Source: Oscarella lobularis (lineage: Eukaryota; Porifera; Homoscleromorpha; Homosclerophorida; Oscarellidae). From it: a DNA stretch of 64,000 nucleotides. This document shows positions 1-12,713 of this stretch, piece after piece. The notes below the pieces were generated by a model. That model was given only the letters and a program-made list of their open reading frames with translations. It was not told the origin of the DNA and did no database searches. The stretch is taken from NCBI RefSeq assembly GCF_947507565.1, contig NC_089183.1, forward strand, positions 2,418,001 to 2,482,000. Direction: 5' to 3'. How positions within the stretch are numbered: the first letter of the stretch is position 1; each line of letters opens with the position of its first letter. A program made the translations under genes and the position numbers.

Positions 1-279
1 GTGTCTCTGTCAGTTTCGTTTCACGAACGGTCAATGCATCGACTACCATAAATCTGCGCTTTCACACAGTATTAACAATGTGGGCGCTTGACGCGTCGGT
101 CGATCTCGCAAAGCTTAGCGTTCCCGATCAAGCAAAATTGTGCTGCGACGCCAAAGACAACGAGAGGTCCGACGAGTGGCGCTTGCCTTGGCCAGTTCGT
201 GCATTAACTTTCTGGGTATCCCCCTTAATTGTGCACAGTGCTGCAACGGCTATGACTGCCATTCGGCACTCGGCCATGT

Positions 280-600
280 GTTCTCTGCATGTATGTCAGC
301 CGCCGTCGTCAATCTGCTTATTGCCCCATGCTATAGTCTTCTGCAAACAACGCATTTCATTTTAACGTCTTGCTGACGATCTAATCAGATTACCGTTATA
401 CTGGCGTTAGTGTAGGTATTGAGTGGAGGAAAACTTCGATTAATGGCGTTGGATCTACTTCAAGTTCAGTGAGAATGAATCGCAAATATGATTGTGCTAT
501 ACCAGAACGTCCCGCGGGTTCGGTTTCCTCGCGCGGGGCCTCGATCTGCATACATGACGATCGAAGGCGACCGCCATTTGGAAGAGAGACGACGGAGCTA
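280..600. repeat. Dispersed non-coding repeat, copy A
   Basis: Bases about 280-390 and 430-600 resemble 32100-32397, and part resembles 48690-48830. The core at 514-600 (GTTCG...TTCCTCGCGCGGGGCCTCGATC, then GATCGAAGGCGACCGC) also recurs at 19415-19475. The core carries an imperfect stem (CCTCGATC / GATCGAAGG). No reading frame is shared between copies, so this looks like a short non-autonomous element. Bases 1-279 and 601-946 show nothing I recognise. Confidence 0.6.
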
Positions 601-946
601 TTTTAACACTACATCATACTGTATACGTGCGTAGAGCCTCTCTCGATTGCCCTCCACGCGTGCGAGCAACAGAACGCCAAAGCGCCATAACGGCTCAGAT
701 CGCGGTATCCCAACGCGCGTGCACGTACCACCAGCCTTGGAGAGAGAAAAGTCGGCGCTTCTCTGCGATGCCGCAAGGCAAAGGATGGCAGAACTAGAGG
801 GAGTAGATCGATTACTTGAAGCCAAAGGGGATCCCGGATGCTGGATCCATGGTGTAAATTCGTTTTAGTTTTCTCATGCATAGCTATAGCCAACACTGCC
901 ACAGTACTACAAACAAATATCTCAGTCTTTTCTCATATACTAATCA

Positions 947-3900
947 CTAATTAATTAGCCTCACAGCTTCTCCGTTGCTAATCATTCCAACAGTTAGGTG
1001 CCAATTGCTATTAGATGATGTTTTCCTCAGCTTCGTATCCAGCTCTTGCATGTGAATGTCATTTCGTTTGAAAACGACTTTCTCGCTATCATCTTGTGAA
1101 ATTTCGACTGTAATTTTTGTACCCTCATAGCCTCTTTGACCACGTTTGCCTCCTCTGCCATTGCCTTGAAAAATTTCTCCCGTTTTACAGCAGTATCCAA
1201 CAGAGCCGGGAACGAATCCCGGAAGTTGGCGGCACGAAAATTCCATCTCTGCTACTCCAATATAAATATTTCCTTCGTCCCCCATCGAAAGAATTTCTAA
1301 CTCGAAGAAATGCTTTGTGTCCGAAAACGGTTCCAGGACTTGGCATGACCCCTTCTCGTGACCATCTCCCGACGAAATAGCCACGAACTCGTGCAATTCT
1401 ATATTGTGAGAATCGCTAAAAAACGTTGGCTTTGACTCGGTCGTCTCTTCCCCGTTCCTGCTGTCAATCTTCATACTAAAAATTGCTACAGCTCCTTTGC
1501 TGCGCATTCCGATCGTAGGATACAGTCGCGCGACGTATGGAATTACGAGTGGTTCCGGGGTCAACTTCATGCCGTTCTTGAAAATCGTCAGAACGTTGTC
1601 TTCGTCTTCTCGGCTCAGTTCTGCTCTTATAACGTCTTTTGCTTTCGCCGGCGCTCCAAGCCGTCGTCTACCGCAGCAGCTGCCATGATAAAGCAGACCG
1701 TCTCGACAGTGAAAAGCCATCGAATTCTTTGTCCAGCCCGGAAGATAAACTTCCCCGCCATTGTTTGGCCCAAAACCTACCGAAATGTCACTTGTTTCTC
1801 CCAAAGTAATGATTTTGACCTCGAACGTCACTATATCTCCGCCCGACAATCCGGTGCAATCAGGCTGCCACGTTTCGACACTTCGAAAGCCATCGTCAAC
1901 GTAACAAATACAGTTACCGTGCACTCTAAGCTCTTGATGCCTTGAGCTTTTGGCGATATCGCAACGTTTCAGTTGAGTATTGGTTTCCTTCGGGAATGAA
2001 TGGCCTGGCAAATAAATGCGCGCTTCCTCTCCTTTACTGTGCATACCGACGGTCGGATAAAATTCCGCACCGGCAGTTTCAGGCTCAAAAGTAGTAGAAA
2101 AGAGTTCCTTCGTTCGCCGACCTCGACGACGAACAAACTTTACATCTGTAGTCTTTTGTCCGTAGCGACTAGAAGTTGCAATTCGGCAGACAATTGTATC
2201 GCCTTCTTTACAGCCACGACATACCTTTGCACCGCGTTCTTTTCCTTTAAGCAACTTCCCGTCGAATACCAGAAATCCAATTGAATCGCTACTCCAACCC
2301 GGTTGCTTATTGAACGGATACTCTTTAGTCGTCAGTCCAATGGTTATGCAACCGCGTTCACCTCTCTTTATCAATTCAACTTCGAAGAACGATTCTTTAT
2401 CAACAGGTTTGGCACCTCGACAAATTCCCACTTGATTGTGCTTGTCTGATTTGTATAGAAGTTTGTAAGCGTTGTCCTCTGCTTGGAATTCGACTCGTGC
2501 GCAATGTAAGTCGCGCGAGGAGTCAGACGCTTCAGGAAACTGCGATGGAACGTCTAGCGTTAGCTTGATTTTCTCTCTACCACTTTGGAGAGCAACCGAA
2601 GGGTACAATACCGACGGGAATTCGAATTGACCGTCCTGAGTCTCACAAACATTATCCACGTGGCTCTCTCGCCGACGATAAAACGACACCCTGCCCTTGT
2701 GTGCGCGACAGCCTACGATGTCTCCCTCCTCACAAGGACTGCTGACTTGCACACCTTTTCCGTTTTCGACGAAGAAACGGCCGTCGTCGGCGTGGTACCC
2801 AATTGAACCTTCGAGCCATCCTGGCGCAGCTTCTTGCGGATAGTCTTCCGGAGTTAGGCCAATGAGAATGTATCCGTGGCGGCCCCAGTCTACAATTTCA
2901 ACTTCAAAGTTAAATATTGTTTCTCGAGTTATTGGTGATGATATGTCTCTGAAGCATCCCTTCTTATTGTCATCGACTGAAGTGTTGAGTATAACGTACG
3001 AACGGCAGTCCGGATACTCATTATTCTGACAAGTCAATGGCAAAATGGATTCGGAAAAAGTTCCGTCGGGTAAATCGGGAACAGATTCTTGTGGAACAAG
3101 AAAAGACGAACGCGGATTAGATTTCAATGTGCTTAAATTTCCTTTGGCCGAAGATGCTTCCGTCAAACTCTGTTCGGTTTCGGTTGTCTTGCACAGATGT
3201 CCTGCGTGCTTTCTGGCAAGCACACACGTCTCATCAAAAATGGGCTTAAAGCGCCTAACAAGATTTGCTTCCAATTTCCACAGAGACGATTCTAACTGTT
3301 TCACTTTTTCTTCCATCTCTTTTGAATTGTCTTCTGCTACGGTTTGCATCCTCGACGCTCTTTTAAGGTAAGCTTCTTTCATGACGACCAGCTGGCTCAA
3401 AGATTTTTCAGTTTTACCAACAGAAAAAGTGATTTGATATCCTTCTTTACGAACAGATTCCTGGTTATTCTAAAATATTTAGTAAACACCGGTTTGAATT
3501 TAAATTTCGTAGTCTTACGCAAAGAGGAAACAGATGCCTTATGAGATAAACCAAGTCAGCCAAAAATTGAAAAATGTTCATTGGAAAGGGGAAAGGATAG
3601 TATTCTCTCATTTGTTGTATAGCTGACAAATATGACCTGTGCCAAACTAAATTAGCACGGTTCTAAGAGAGGAAACTCATGGTATAATATAACTTGATTA
3701 TAGTTTACGAAAACCTTCTGAACTTCGTCAAGAGCCGAATTCACTAGAGCAATCAGCATATTCAGAAGAACTATGATCGATACCAGTAGCCACACGCCAA
3801 AGACAAATAGACCCACAGTCGTTTCGATGGTCAGAACGTGCGTATCTCCAACGTCTTGAGAAAGATCGGAATAATCTATCATTCCGAAAAGAGACCAGAA

Positions 3901-6900
3901 AAGAGTGACCATAGATGACCGCAATCTGTCGAAAACAGTTGCACAGACAAATTTGAATAATTAAAGCTACATACCCGTGCACGGCTCGCGGTGCTGGCTC
4001 CATCGTCTCGCTGTACAACGATCCCCTAAATATTCCCGCGATTCCTGCTGAGAACGCCAACAGAAAAACCCCAAAAATAACTAAGAAATAAATCACGTCT
4101 CTGGTTATACTCCCGAATGATATTAGTATCGGTCCAATTCGCTGATGTAACTTGACGTACGACAGTAATCGAAGACACGCGAAAATCGTAGCAAAACCAA
4201 GAATAAACTCCGAAGCTTGAACGGCGGTTAGCTTTCCCCTCGCAAATCCTTCATGACGGACGGCGTAGCCGACTACTAGTGTCAATAGCGTAACCATATC
4301 AAACCAGTTTGAAGGTCGCCTCAGGTATTGCCTCCGTTCGATTATGATTTGTCGAAGTTCTTGACACACTAGTGCAACGACGTACACTATCACTATCCAA
4401 TCCAATATCGTCATGGAGTCTTCCTTTTCCACCGTCGACGAACGAGCTATGAGTATTCCAACAAAACCTAGATAACCGACGGCGTTGGCGTACCATGTCA
4501 CAAAGGGAATTTCTCCTGGCGGAAAAGGAAGCCAGTGACGCCAGTGGCCGTCATCCTGTTTTGAAGAGAAACGCTGATACAACAAATAGCATGGTAGTAG
4601 GATGGGCAATAGTAGTGTCTGAACTAAAAAGCCAAAGAGAAGAAGAAGCAAGTACACGAGCTCCAATCGCGTGTGACGAGATTGCTCAAGCCTTTCTCTC
4701 CAACGCCATCTCTTGTAAACGGAGTTTTCTATGTCTTCGTCTTCTTTACCGGTGGTGTGACCTTTGAATATTTCTTGGAGACATTTTCCAACGCATTTTT
4801 GAGACATAAACTAAATTTTATAAATGTAGAATAAATATATCGTAATTTCGGCTTGCACTATACGCTTACTTCATTCCAGGCAATTTCTTCTGCTAAAATA
4901 AGTTCTTTCTCCGTCATTACATCTTTGAACTCGCGCTCGTTTTTACCGAACTCTGTAACAAGCGAAATTGCTTCCGCTTCCAAAGACTTGTTTAGACTTT
5001 TCCAATGCAATTTTTGCGACACTAAACCGCGACGGTTTTCCGTCGCAGTCTTCTTCTTAATTCGCCTAAGATTGTCTTTGCAGAATTTACCTATGGTAAC
5101 AAGGAAGCGAATCGGATTTTTCGCCGCCGTAATAACGTCAGGGTCTAGAAACAGCTTTGCCATTAGGGTGGGTTTCGGAGTATTTCGAGAAGAACTCGAC
5201 TCGTCACAAAGCCATGCTAGATCGCTTTCGAGACTCTTAAAGTCGATGCCGTTTTCGAGCAGCAAAATTACTTTCCTGGACGCTTCTAACGGAAGAGGTG
5301 ACTCGTCTTCACCTTCGAACAAGGCATTCAATAGGCTTCCCAATGGGGTATTAGGTTCCTTTAGTGACGCCAAGTCGCCGTCTAGCTCATTCAAAAGATA
5401 CTTGAGACACTCCAGACTGCCTTCATGCGGATTTGCAGCTGCCAAATGAAGTGCCGTGTACTCTTCTGCGTCTTTCGTTTCAGCCTCGCATTTGTACTGA
5501 TAAATGGCGATTTTTAGAGCGTTCACTGACGGACTTTCTCTACCAGAAATTATGTGGAGGAGCTGCCATTCGCGCATTGTTTCACGGTGTGTTTTGTCCA
5601 TGAGATCGGACAGACAGGTCAACTTCAGGTCGGGGTCAATCAATGACGAAGCTGCTTGAACAGCAAGTAGTTCCAAGTCACTTGATGCTGCTTCGTAACC
5701 GTGGTTCAAAAGACACTGTACACAATTTACGCCGTTTACTACAGACGCTTCAAAGGGAAGAGATTTTTTTTCTACTGTACCTCCATCATGTCGCGGGTGC
5801 CATCTTGAACAGCGGCTTCAAACATGTACTCGTAGTGCTTTTCAAGTTGAACTTTGTCAATTCGTTTATCACTTACCGCTTTCAAGATAACGAGAAAGAG
5901 ACAAGAACCGTCTGACCTTTTGGCTAAATCAGCCAGAGGATAATGCTCATGGGGATTGACAACCAATTCAGGATCTTCCTCGATAAGAAACCCACCGAGG
6001 AACATTAGTATAACATCATCAGAAGGAGTGAAGTTGCACATTTGCAGCTAAATCTCACAGTTCAGGACAAGTACTCAAAGCGAAGGAACTCTTACCAAAC
6101 ACTGCAAAGCAGTAAGTCTGTGCTTATTTCGAACGGTAAAATCAGGAGAAAAATCCGTCAGGGTTTTCAACGCTTCGACGTAGTAGTCGTTCTCGGCGTT
6201 GCGCTGTGCATAATTTTTGACGGCTTTGTGAAGCGGCGTGTCACCTTGCTTGTCTTGCACGGCGATTTGCTTCGCGACGTCTTCTTTCTGAAGACTCTTG
6301 CCTTTTTTGAGAAGAGCCTCGATCGCTTTTCGAATCTCTGGCGGCCTGCAGTCGGCCAGAGCGTGAAGACAGTTTCGTCCTTCGGCGTCGAGTTCGTTGA
6401 GAAAGTCGCCTTGCCGTTTGCATCGCTTGAGAAGAATGCCGATTTTGTCTTCCAAGTCGACGTCGCAAGTTAAAGCGGCATGCAATAGAGATAAGCCGTA
6501 TGTCTGCATCTTTTGCTCGGTTTCGTAGTCAAGCAAAATCTAATGCATATCAATGTCATATACGACTATTACACAATTTACAGATAAAATGCCTGACAAG
6601 GTTTTCACCTGAAGTGTACGAGCTGTTCCGCCGTGTAGTGTCGCTCGAAGCAGAGATGGCCACATGTATTGCAGTAATGGCTTGGCGGTATCGTAAAAGC
6701 GAAGCACTTGTTCCACATGTTCGTGTCCGTCCTTTCGCTTGACCAGACGGATGATAGGAGAAGGCATATCTTCCCAACTTTCTAGGAAATTCGCTTGCTT
6801 CTGATGAAATATGTCGAGAATTTTAGCCGTAAGCGGCTCATCATCTATCATCTGAGAAACAAAAGAGATTATATATGGTATCTCTACATTTCTTGTTTTC

Positions 6901-7098
6901 ATTATACCAGCCTATCGAGAGCCGTAAAGCCCTTTAAATCGCGAGCGTTCACTGTTTCAGTAGTAGACTCTTTTACGAGTTTACATAACACTGCTAGCGG
7001 CGTAGACAATAGCGAAGAGGTTGCGTAGTGAAGAATAGTTTCATCGTGCTCGTTTCGGGTTTCCGTGAGGCCCTCCTTTGCTAACAGCACATCCAATT
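947..7098 (-). CDS. Ankyrin-repeat TRP (TRPC-like) channel with four C-terminal SPRY domains, 5' end incomplete
   Basis: Nine exons by splice signals: 7098-6908, 6851-6609, 6539-6096, 6047-5781, 5715-4870, 4810-3975, 3925-3715 (or 3709), 3662-3519, 3469-947. They give one frame of about 1900 residues. Residues 1 to about 600 hold ankyrin-type repeats (GDTPLHKAV, YTALHLAAANPH). Residues about 690-1010 hold the membrane part: several hydrophobic helices, a pore segment (TLFWSLFGMIDYSD) and S6 (LLNMLIALVNSALDEVQ), followed by a TRP-like stretch (LVWHRSYL) and YYPFPFPMN as in TRPC proteins. A coiled coil lies near 1105-1135. SPRY domains follow near 1215, 1385, 1590 and 1755 (GWLEGSIGYHADDGRFF type). 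Expected role is a plasma-membrane cation channel. The upstream exon was not found; the first exon starts inside a codon. The weakest points are the two short introns around 3519-3715. A two-gene model would need a promoter in about 50 bases. Confidence 0.8.
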
Positions 7099-7139
7099 CT
7101 AATATAAAACAAAGAAGCCCAGAAGTGAGAAACTAAACA

Positions 7140-8214
7140 GCACTGTGCGCTTGATAGGGTCTAGGGAAGACGCTAAGATGTTGCGGCAGATGGCATAATT
7201 GAGTTTTGTTGCTTTAGATTCTATAGTCTCGCGCGTTATATCCCCGGCACCGCCTAGTTTCGGTATCTATAACCCACGCAATGTGACGTAGACGAACAAA
7301 GGAAAACCACGGGCGATTGCCTTCCCGAAGCGGTTGTAAGATCTTTTTAATGGCGAAGGCTTTGTCGAAAGACTGCAATAAACACATTGGCGGTTTGAAC
7401 GCTTGCTGAGGCCCCCTATAGTCTATTTTCTCTGTTGTATTTGGAACTTGAGTTACGGAGAGCTCGAACTCTATATCTGTTTACTCAAAAAAGCTTTAGC
7501 CATCGAACAGAGCCTAGAACCGCTTCAAAAGGCAATCGGCCGTGCGCAATCATTTGCTCACGTGGAATATGTAGGCGACGAGAAATAGGCTCCTAGACCC
7601 TCTCAGGCCCTGGCTCTCACAACAACTTATACAAGGACTTATATGAACGATTAGAGGTTATACGTGGACGCATCAACTAGCGCCTCACCCAACCTTAACT
7701 CCGGCCCACCCACATTTAAATTTTCTTTAGGATTAGCTACACTAGACGTACTTTCGTCTTCGGCATGAAGCTGGTCGCCAGCCAATGAGTTTGCTCTGCT
7801 GTAGTGATGTTCAAGGTGAGCATGCAACTGTGGAGTCCTGAAAACAAAAACACGTGCAGTCATTGTGGAAGACTCGGAAAAGCTGGCTTTCTCACGATTC
7901 CGCTTCGCTCATGCTGAATTCCTCTAGCTCCCGGGCCGACGCGGCTGACCGGCGAACAGCGCAAGAGTGACGAACGAGCCAGACGCGATGGCGCTCTCCT
8001 CCGAGTCCCCACTTATGCAAATAGTAGGTACTTTCCGCTGTGGGATGAGTCTTCGAGTAAACAGGAAAAGGCGGTCAGGGGTCAACCCTATCCTCCCCCC
8101 AATTACCAGTATTGGAACCCACAGTTGTTGATTCGAAATTTAAAAAGAGTTAGTTCGTTTATATGCAGCAATTGTTTTTTAGCTTGATCCCCTCCCGAAT
8201 CTGGGTCGAGATTA
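7140..8214. other. Gene-poor stretch upstream of the TRP-SPRY gene
   Basis: No convincing gene is seen. The missing 5' exon or exons of the minus-strand channel should lie here or further upstream, but I could not place one by splice signals and ankyrin similarity. A short open stretch at 7863-7651 on the minus strand follows a good acceptor but has no recognisable domain. Confidence 0.4.
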
Positions 8215-8239
8215 CCCCCCCCCCCCCCCCCCCCCCCCC
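8215..8239. repeat. Homopolymer C tract (25 bases)
   Basis: An uninterrupted run of cytosines. It directly borders the BTB-like fragment on its 3' side (minus strand). Length may be unreliable in any assembly. Confidence 0.9.
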
Positions 8240-8359
8240 TCGTGAAGACAATGGACGTTTGCGAGAGATGTAAAGCCCTACTAGATTTTTTCCTTTGCAG
8301 GCGTAGTCGATCAGCGTCTTGATAACTGCACCGTCGACGTTTCGAATGATCATTACTTT
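8240..8359 (-). pseudogene. BTB-domain exon fragment
   Basis: After a good acceptor (ctaactttttag) the minus strand encodes NVDGAVIKTLIDYACKGKNL. This matches the BTB segment of the kelch genes elsewhere in the window (DVDAEILKKLIEFAYSGKA): V-D, then L-I-D/E-F/Y-A, then G-K. The frame runs into the C tract and no neighbouring BTB exon was found, so it is read as a stray or decayed exon. It could be part of a divergent gene that I cannot assemble. Confidence 0.4.
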
Positions 8360-11300
8360 CTAAAAAGTTAGTTTCAGCTAACTCAAATACAAAATCAACA
8401 ACTGACCACGTATAAAAAAAACGCTTCTTTATGTACAGAGATTTTCTGACTGAAAGCAGGTCCTGTTCAATTTTCATGTAGGACTCGTTGCATGAATCTT
8501 AAGTATTTGATACCTAAATCTGGAAATTTCATTAAGTTGTCACCTAAAAAACAATCCTAATAGACGTATATAGGCATTTCATCAATAACCTAAATGATCA
8601 TCTTAATTCTTCAAAAATGACGTTGGACCGTCTGCTCCATTTCACGTCTGCACAAAGGTAACTCATTAATTAATTAATTAAAAAGCAGAATACTGTCATG
8701 GCTTAGACCTCATTTGAGCAATCTGCTCTTTGCAACGATCAGCGCAAGTGGTTTCAGCACAAGTGGCTCTGAAATATTGATATTAGACAGTTCTTTCTTT
8801 TTAATTACCTTGCGGCATTGACGTTTACAATTGACAAATTGTATGGCCGCTCGCCCCCAGCGATAGGGTCACATCAAAATCAATGGCCGTCCAGCACTAA
8901 AAATTAATAACTTAATTAATTTAAAGTTAGTCAGTTAATTACTTTATTTTGTAAATCGATTACAAATGATTCGCCATTAAGGATGAAGTCGTTGCTAGAT
9001 CTAAAAAGAAACGCTCGGTGTTGGTTGATTGTTGCCATGGCAGCGTGACGCGAACTCTGTCTCCAAATCCCCGCGCTAAAATTTATAAATACAATTATTT
9101 CAATTTACCCACTCGCCTTCCTGGTGGTCGTTCAAACTCATAGATTTCATCATTCCACCCACATTAGTTCAGCCATTGCAATTTGGTAGCGCTTGTCTCC
9201 CTCTCTGTATGAGCCAGACTATCGGTGGCGAGGTGCTAGCATGCTGCTGCCCGGCTGGACGTTTGGCCGAATTTTTCTATCATAGATTAGTTTCAGCAAA
9301 GCTATTGATTCATTAATTAATTGTGTTTCTCTTACAAGTCCTGCAATGTCAGTTAAATCTCAGCGTATAAGGGGGGGAATAACAGAGTCCACGTGGCGTA
9401 CAATGTCCCTGCAAACACCTAGACAACAGTTATAAAGATAACTACGTTGCCTTTTTTGTACATCGACGACCAAGCACTTTACCCATGAGCCATAAAACGA
9501 TTTCGGTCAATATGATATTTTGCATCTTTTCATGATGTTCTTTCTTTTTGTTCTACGCTTTTTGGCAGACGAACGACGACGATCATTATTAATCATGCAA
9601 AAATAATCTGGAGTCAGCCGCGTGATTATTCTTTCTTGGACTTCGCATCCACGTCGTCTAGAAAAGACTATATAATCATTTTAACAACAAAAAAGACAAT
9701 TGGGATTCGCAATATTGTACTGTACTTGCCGTCCAACTCATCCATCATTGATCTGTACCAGATCTGGTAAAAATCGCATAATAAAGGAGCTGAAGAAGAA
9801 ACTAGAATAAAACAAACTGGATGATAATGATACGGCTCAATAAATCAGAAACCTAGACATATTTGCTGCATTGGCTGCCCAAAGCAAATTAATTACCTTA
9901 GACCAAATGGATAAAGTTAAATCGAGATACAAAACGTTCCATTCTTTTCGTCAGCTCTTCTCATATGTGAGGCCGTCACGTGATCGATCTAGAACTATCC
10001 TCAGTAGGATAATTGCCATACCGCACAGTGGAACCTCCAGCTACATAATAGACCAAAAAGTAAAGGCGTAGTACTGTGACAAAAAGCGCTTTCGAGATTC
10101 CCATCCTACCTTGCCGTATGTGCGGCGTGTCGTCGTACAACGCAAAGTGCAATCGCACGAGGCCCCGATTAAAGTGCAGTCAAAGCAATGTCATCGATCA
10201 GGACGGAAAAGTGGCCGAAAACCAGCCAGGCGAGAGAACGCCATTGTAGGCGGAGAGATATCCCGGCTAAGTCTCACGTGACCGCGTCACTGCACATTGA
10301 GAAGAAGGAGCAGATGCATAGGCGCTGACAGAAAAAAATTTAAAATACTTTAACAAAATTTGCTTGTCGTACCTACTTGAAGAGCTCTGCATTAGCGAAG
10401 TTTTGAGGGCAAAAACTGTTATTAGTAGTGTGCATGAACGCGTGGCCGTTCTGGCCATGAAGCATCATACATATTGTTGTGTTCGTAGATTAGAATAGTC
10501 ACGTGCTATTGCTTCCGCCCTAAAGTGAGAGTATAAGAGGGCAAGTAAAGAGAGAGAGTCCTCCCTGCACTCCTCCGCGGATCCGGCTGCCATCCGTTTT
10601 TTCCGTGCCTGGTGCCGCGCGGTCTGATATTTGTTGAAGCCCGGTCGCTACAATATGCTGTGTAGAGTAAAGAAATCGGGTCAAATTTATAAGTGTTTTT
10701 AGCAAATACTGCGTACGTTTCAAGAGTGTAAGAGCTAGCTCTGAGACAGAAACTATAAAGCGATATCGCTCCGCAGAAGGTGAGCGATCAGAGGAGAGAA
10801 GTTTATTGTCATCTAACCAGAGCCATAATGACAACACCTAGTGGGGGTTGGCTCAATAACTAAAAGTCCTAGCTGCCAAAATGATGAAAGAACAAAATAC
10901 TTCCAAACCGCCTCATCTGACTATCAAAAGGGTGGTCCGAAGCAATTACAATGGCTACTATATATATATATAAATAAAATAAGAGCCTTCGGAGGCTTGA
11001 GCAGAGTCTCCAAATCCTGTTTATATCTAGTAGGCTTGCATGCTTTCAAAACGTAGACGTGAGCCATCTTCATTAGACGCATACTACCTAGAATTGCTTT
11101 TGTGATTAGTCTGCAACAGGCAGACATTAAAAATCGCATCAAAAAACCGCCTTTGCGCAATGTCGCGTGGATCGATACCAGCGAGCCGTGTTCGATTGAG
11201 TGCCGCAACTATATATACATTCACAACGGTTTACTTCCAGTCAAACTTTAGATATTACTGCGATGCCCGAAATTGCTCGCTATATAGCCTATATGTCGGG

Positions 11301-12713
11301 TAAGTAGAAAAGGGGCCCCTTGCTCAAGACATTCTCCCGAGCAGAAATACTCACTGGCTTCAAGTCTTTCAACAGTCCAGGCTTTCTTCATGCATTGCAG
11401 GTGCAGTATCGTTGCAGCAGAGGTAACTATATATATGTCAAGAACATATATACCGTTGCATGTCCAAGCAAGGGTGGGGACTGAAATTTGCATTGTCTCC
11501 GTCATCGAGGCTACTCCCGCAAGCACTCCCCCTTCCTCTTATCATACCGAAAGAGCCTCCTTGCTAAGACCTTTGCCTTTCGTCGTGATTTCAGCCGCCT
11601 GCCTAACACGCGGAGCTAGTGGTATATAATTGAAAGCTTTGAACATACAGCTAGGTATTACATAGCTGTTTGTACGTGGCCGGCTGGCGTTTTAGTAGGC
11701 TCATCTCCTCCCCCTTTATAGCTCGAGGATATAGGATGGCCTGAGACCTTTACTTCCACTATAGCTGCGATCTTCATCCAAAAACATTCAGTAGATGTTA
11801 ATTGATCATTTTTCTAAAGATAGTCAAGATCAAGTTTTCTAAGGGTAGGAGAGTATAGCTAGATCGAGGGTGGCGGTGGCGATTTGCATGCTGTTTATGC
11901 GCAGCTGCGCAGTTCTCTTTCAAGCAATGGCAGAGGCATCTAAGAGCTAGAGAGCCTTTATACTGTATAAGGCCAGCAAACGCGGTCTCTGTCCGTTTTC
12001 AGCCTGCTCTAATACGGATTCATTGGATGGTCTTCTTTCGTTCTTTCGTAGGGATTTCTAATAACATGATCAGTACAAATGTTTCTATTCATATATACCA
12101 ACATTGACGACCGCTGGTGCATGTCGTCAACGTATTCCAGTTTTTCAGTCACGATACTTCGCCACATTGTTCGGGGACTGTCTGACAAGCGCGCGTTCAT
12201 GCAAAAACTGTTAGCCTTATAGGAATATTTGCAGTGAATTGTTCCCTACGCTCGGCCGAAAGTTGGAATGACAATTCCACCAAAAACCGCTTCATAGGTA
12301 TTCAATGTTGCCGTCGCAATGCGCACATATCTATACACCGTGCATCTAAATAAATTTGACTTAGGAAATTCGGCCAAATTACATCTGGTGGGTTCAAGAG
12401 TTAAGTAATACGCTCCTTTATGTTACAGAGAATTCCCGAATGCATAACGCCGAGAAGTTTGCCAAAGCGGAATCTTAGGGGCGCGTTAGGCCGAAGTGTG
12501 GAGTTACGCCTCCTTTCGCTTCGTGATCGGAACGCGGAAAAGAGGAGGAACGCGGAAAAGGGGGAAGGCCTGCGTGGGCTATAGCAATTGCATCCTCAGC
12601 CTCTGATTGGGCAGCGATCTACTACGTAGAGAAAGAGGAGGGGACTACAAACTGCAGCATTAAAGGTAAGCGACGTGAGCTTGCGCGAGGGATTGAGAAC
12701 GGGCAAGGTCAAC
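8360..12713. other. Long gene-poor stretch
   Basis: About 4.3 kb without a recognised gene on either strand. It has AT-rich patches with TTAATTAA runs (8650-9340), short TA dinucleotide tracts near 10960 and 11430, and a GC-richer end at 12480-12700 that probably holds the promoter of the adjacent plus-strand gene. Bases 9361-9493 are an inverted copy of 28399-28542. No tRNA or rRNA signature was seen. Confidence 0.5.
9361..9493 (+). repeat. Dispersed repeat, inverted copy of 28399-28542
   Basis: Matching blocks in opposite orientation include GTCCACGTGGCGTACAATGT, AGACAACAGTTATAAAGATA and ACATCGACGACCAAGCAC. No coding frame is shared. It is likely a fragment of a mobile element. Confidence 0.65.

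Noticed and set aside
3519-3715. Separate gene start for the SPRY protein downstream of the TRP channel.
   Set aside because: Two introns with good splice sites and matching phase join them, and the exon between encodes a TRPC-like post-S6 segment.
7651-7863. Minus-strand open stretch after a good acceptor (tttttgttttcag).
   Set aside because: No recognisable domain and no partner exon; compatible with chance.
10497-10860. Possible solo LTR on the minus strand (TGTAGCGACCGGGCTTCAACA-like stretch, TATA-like TATAAGAGG).
   Set aside because: No second copy in the window, no clear terminal repeats and no target duplication were seen.
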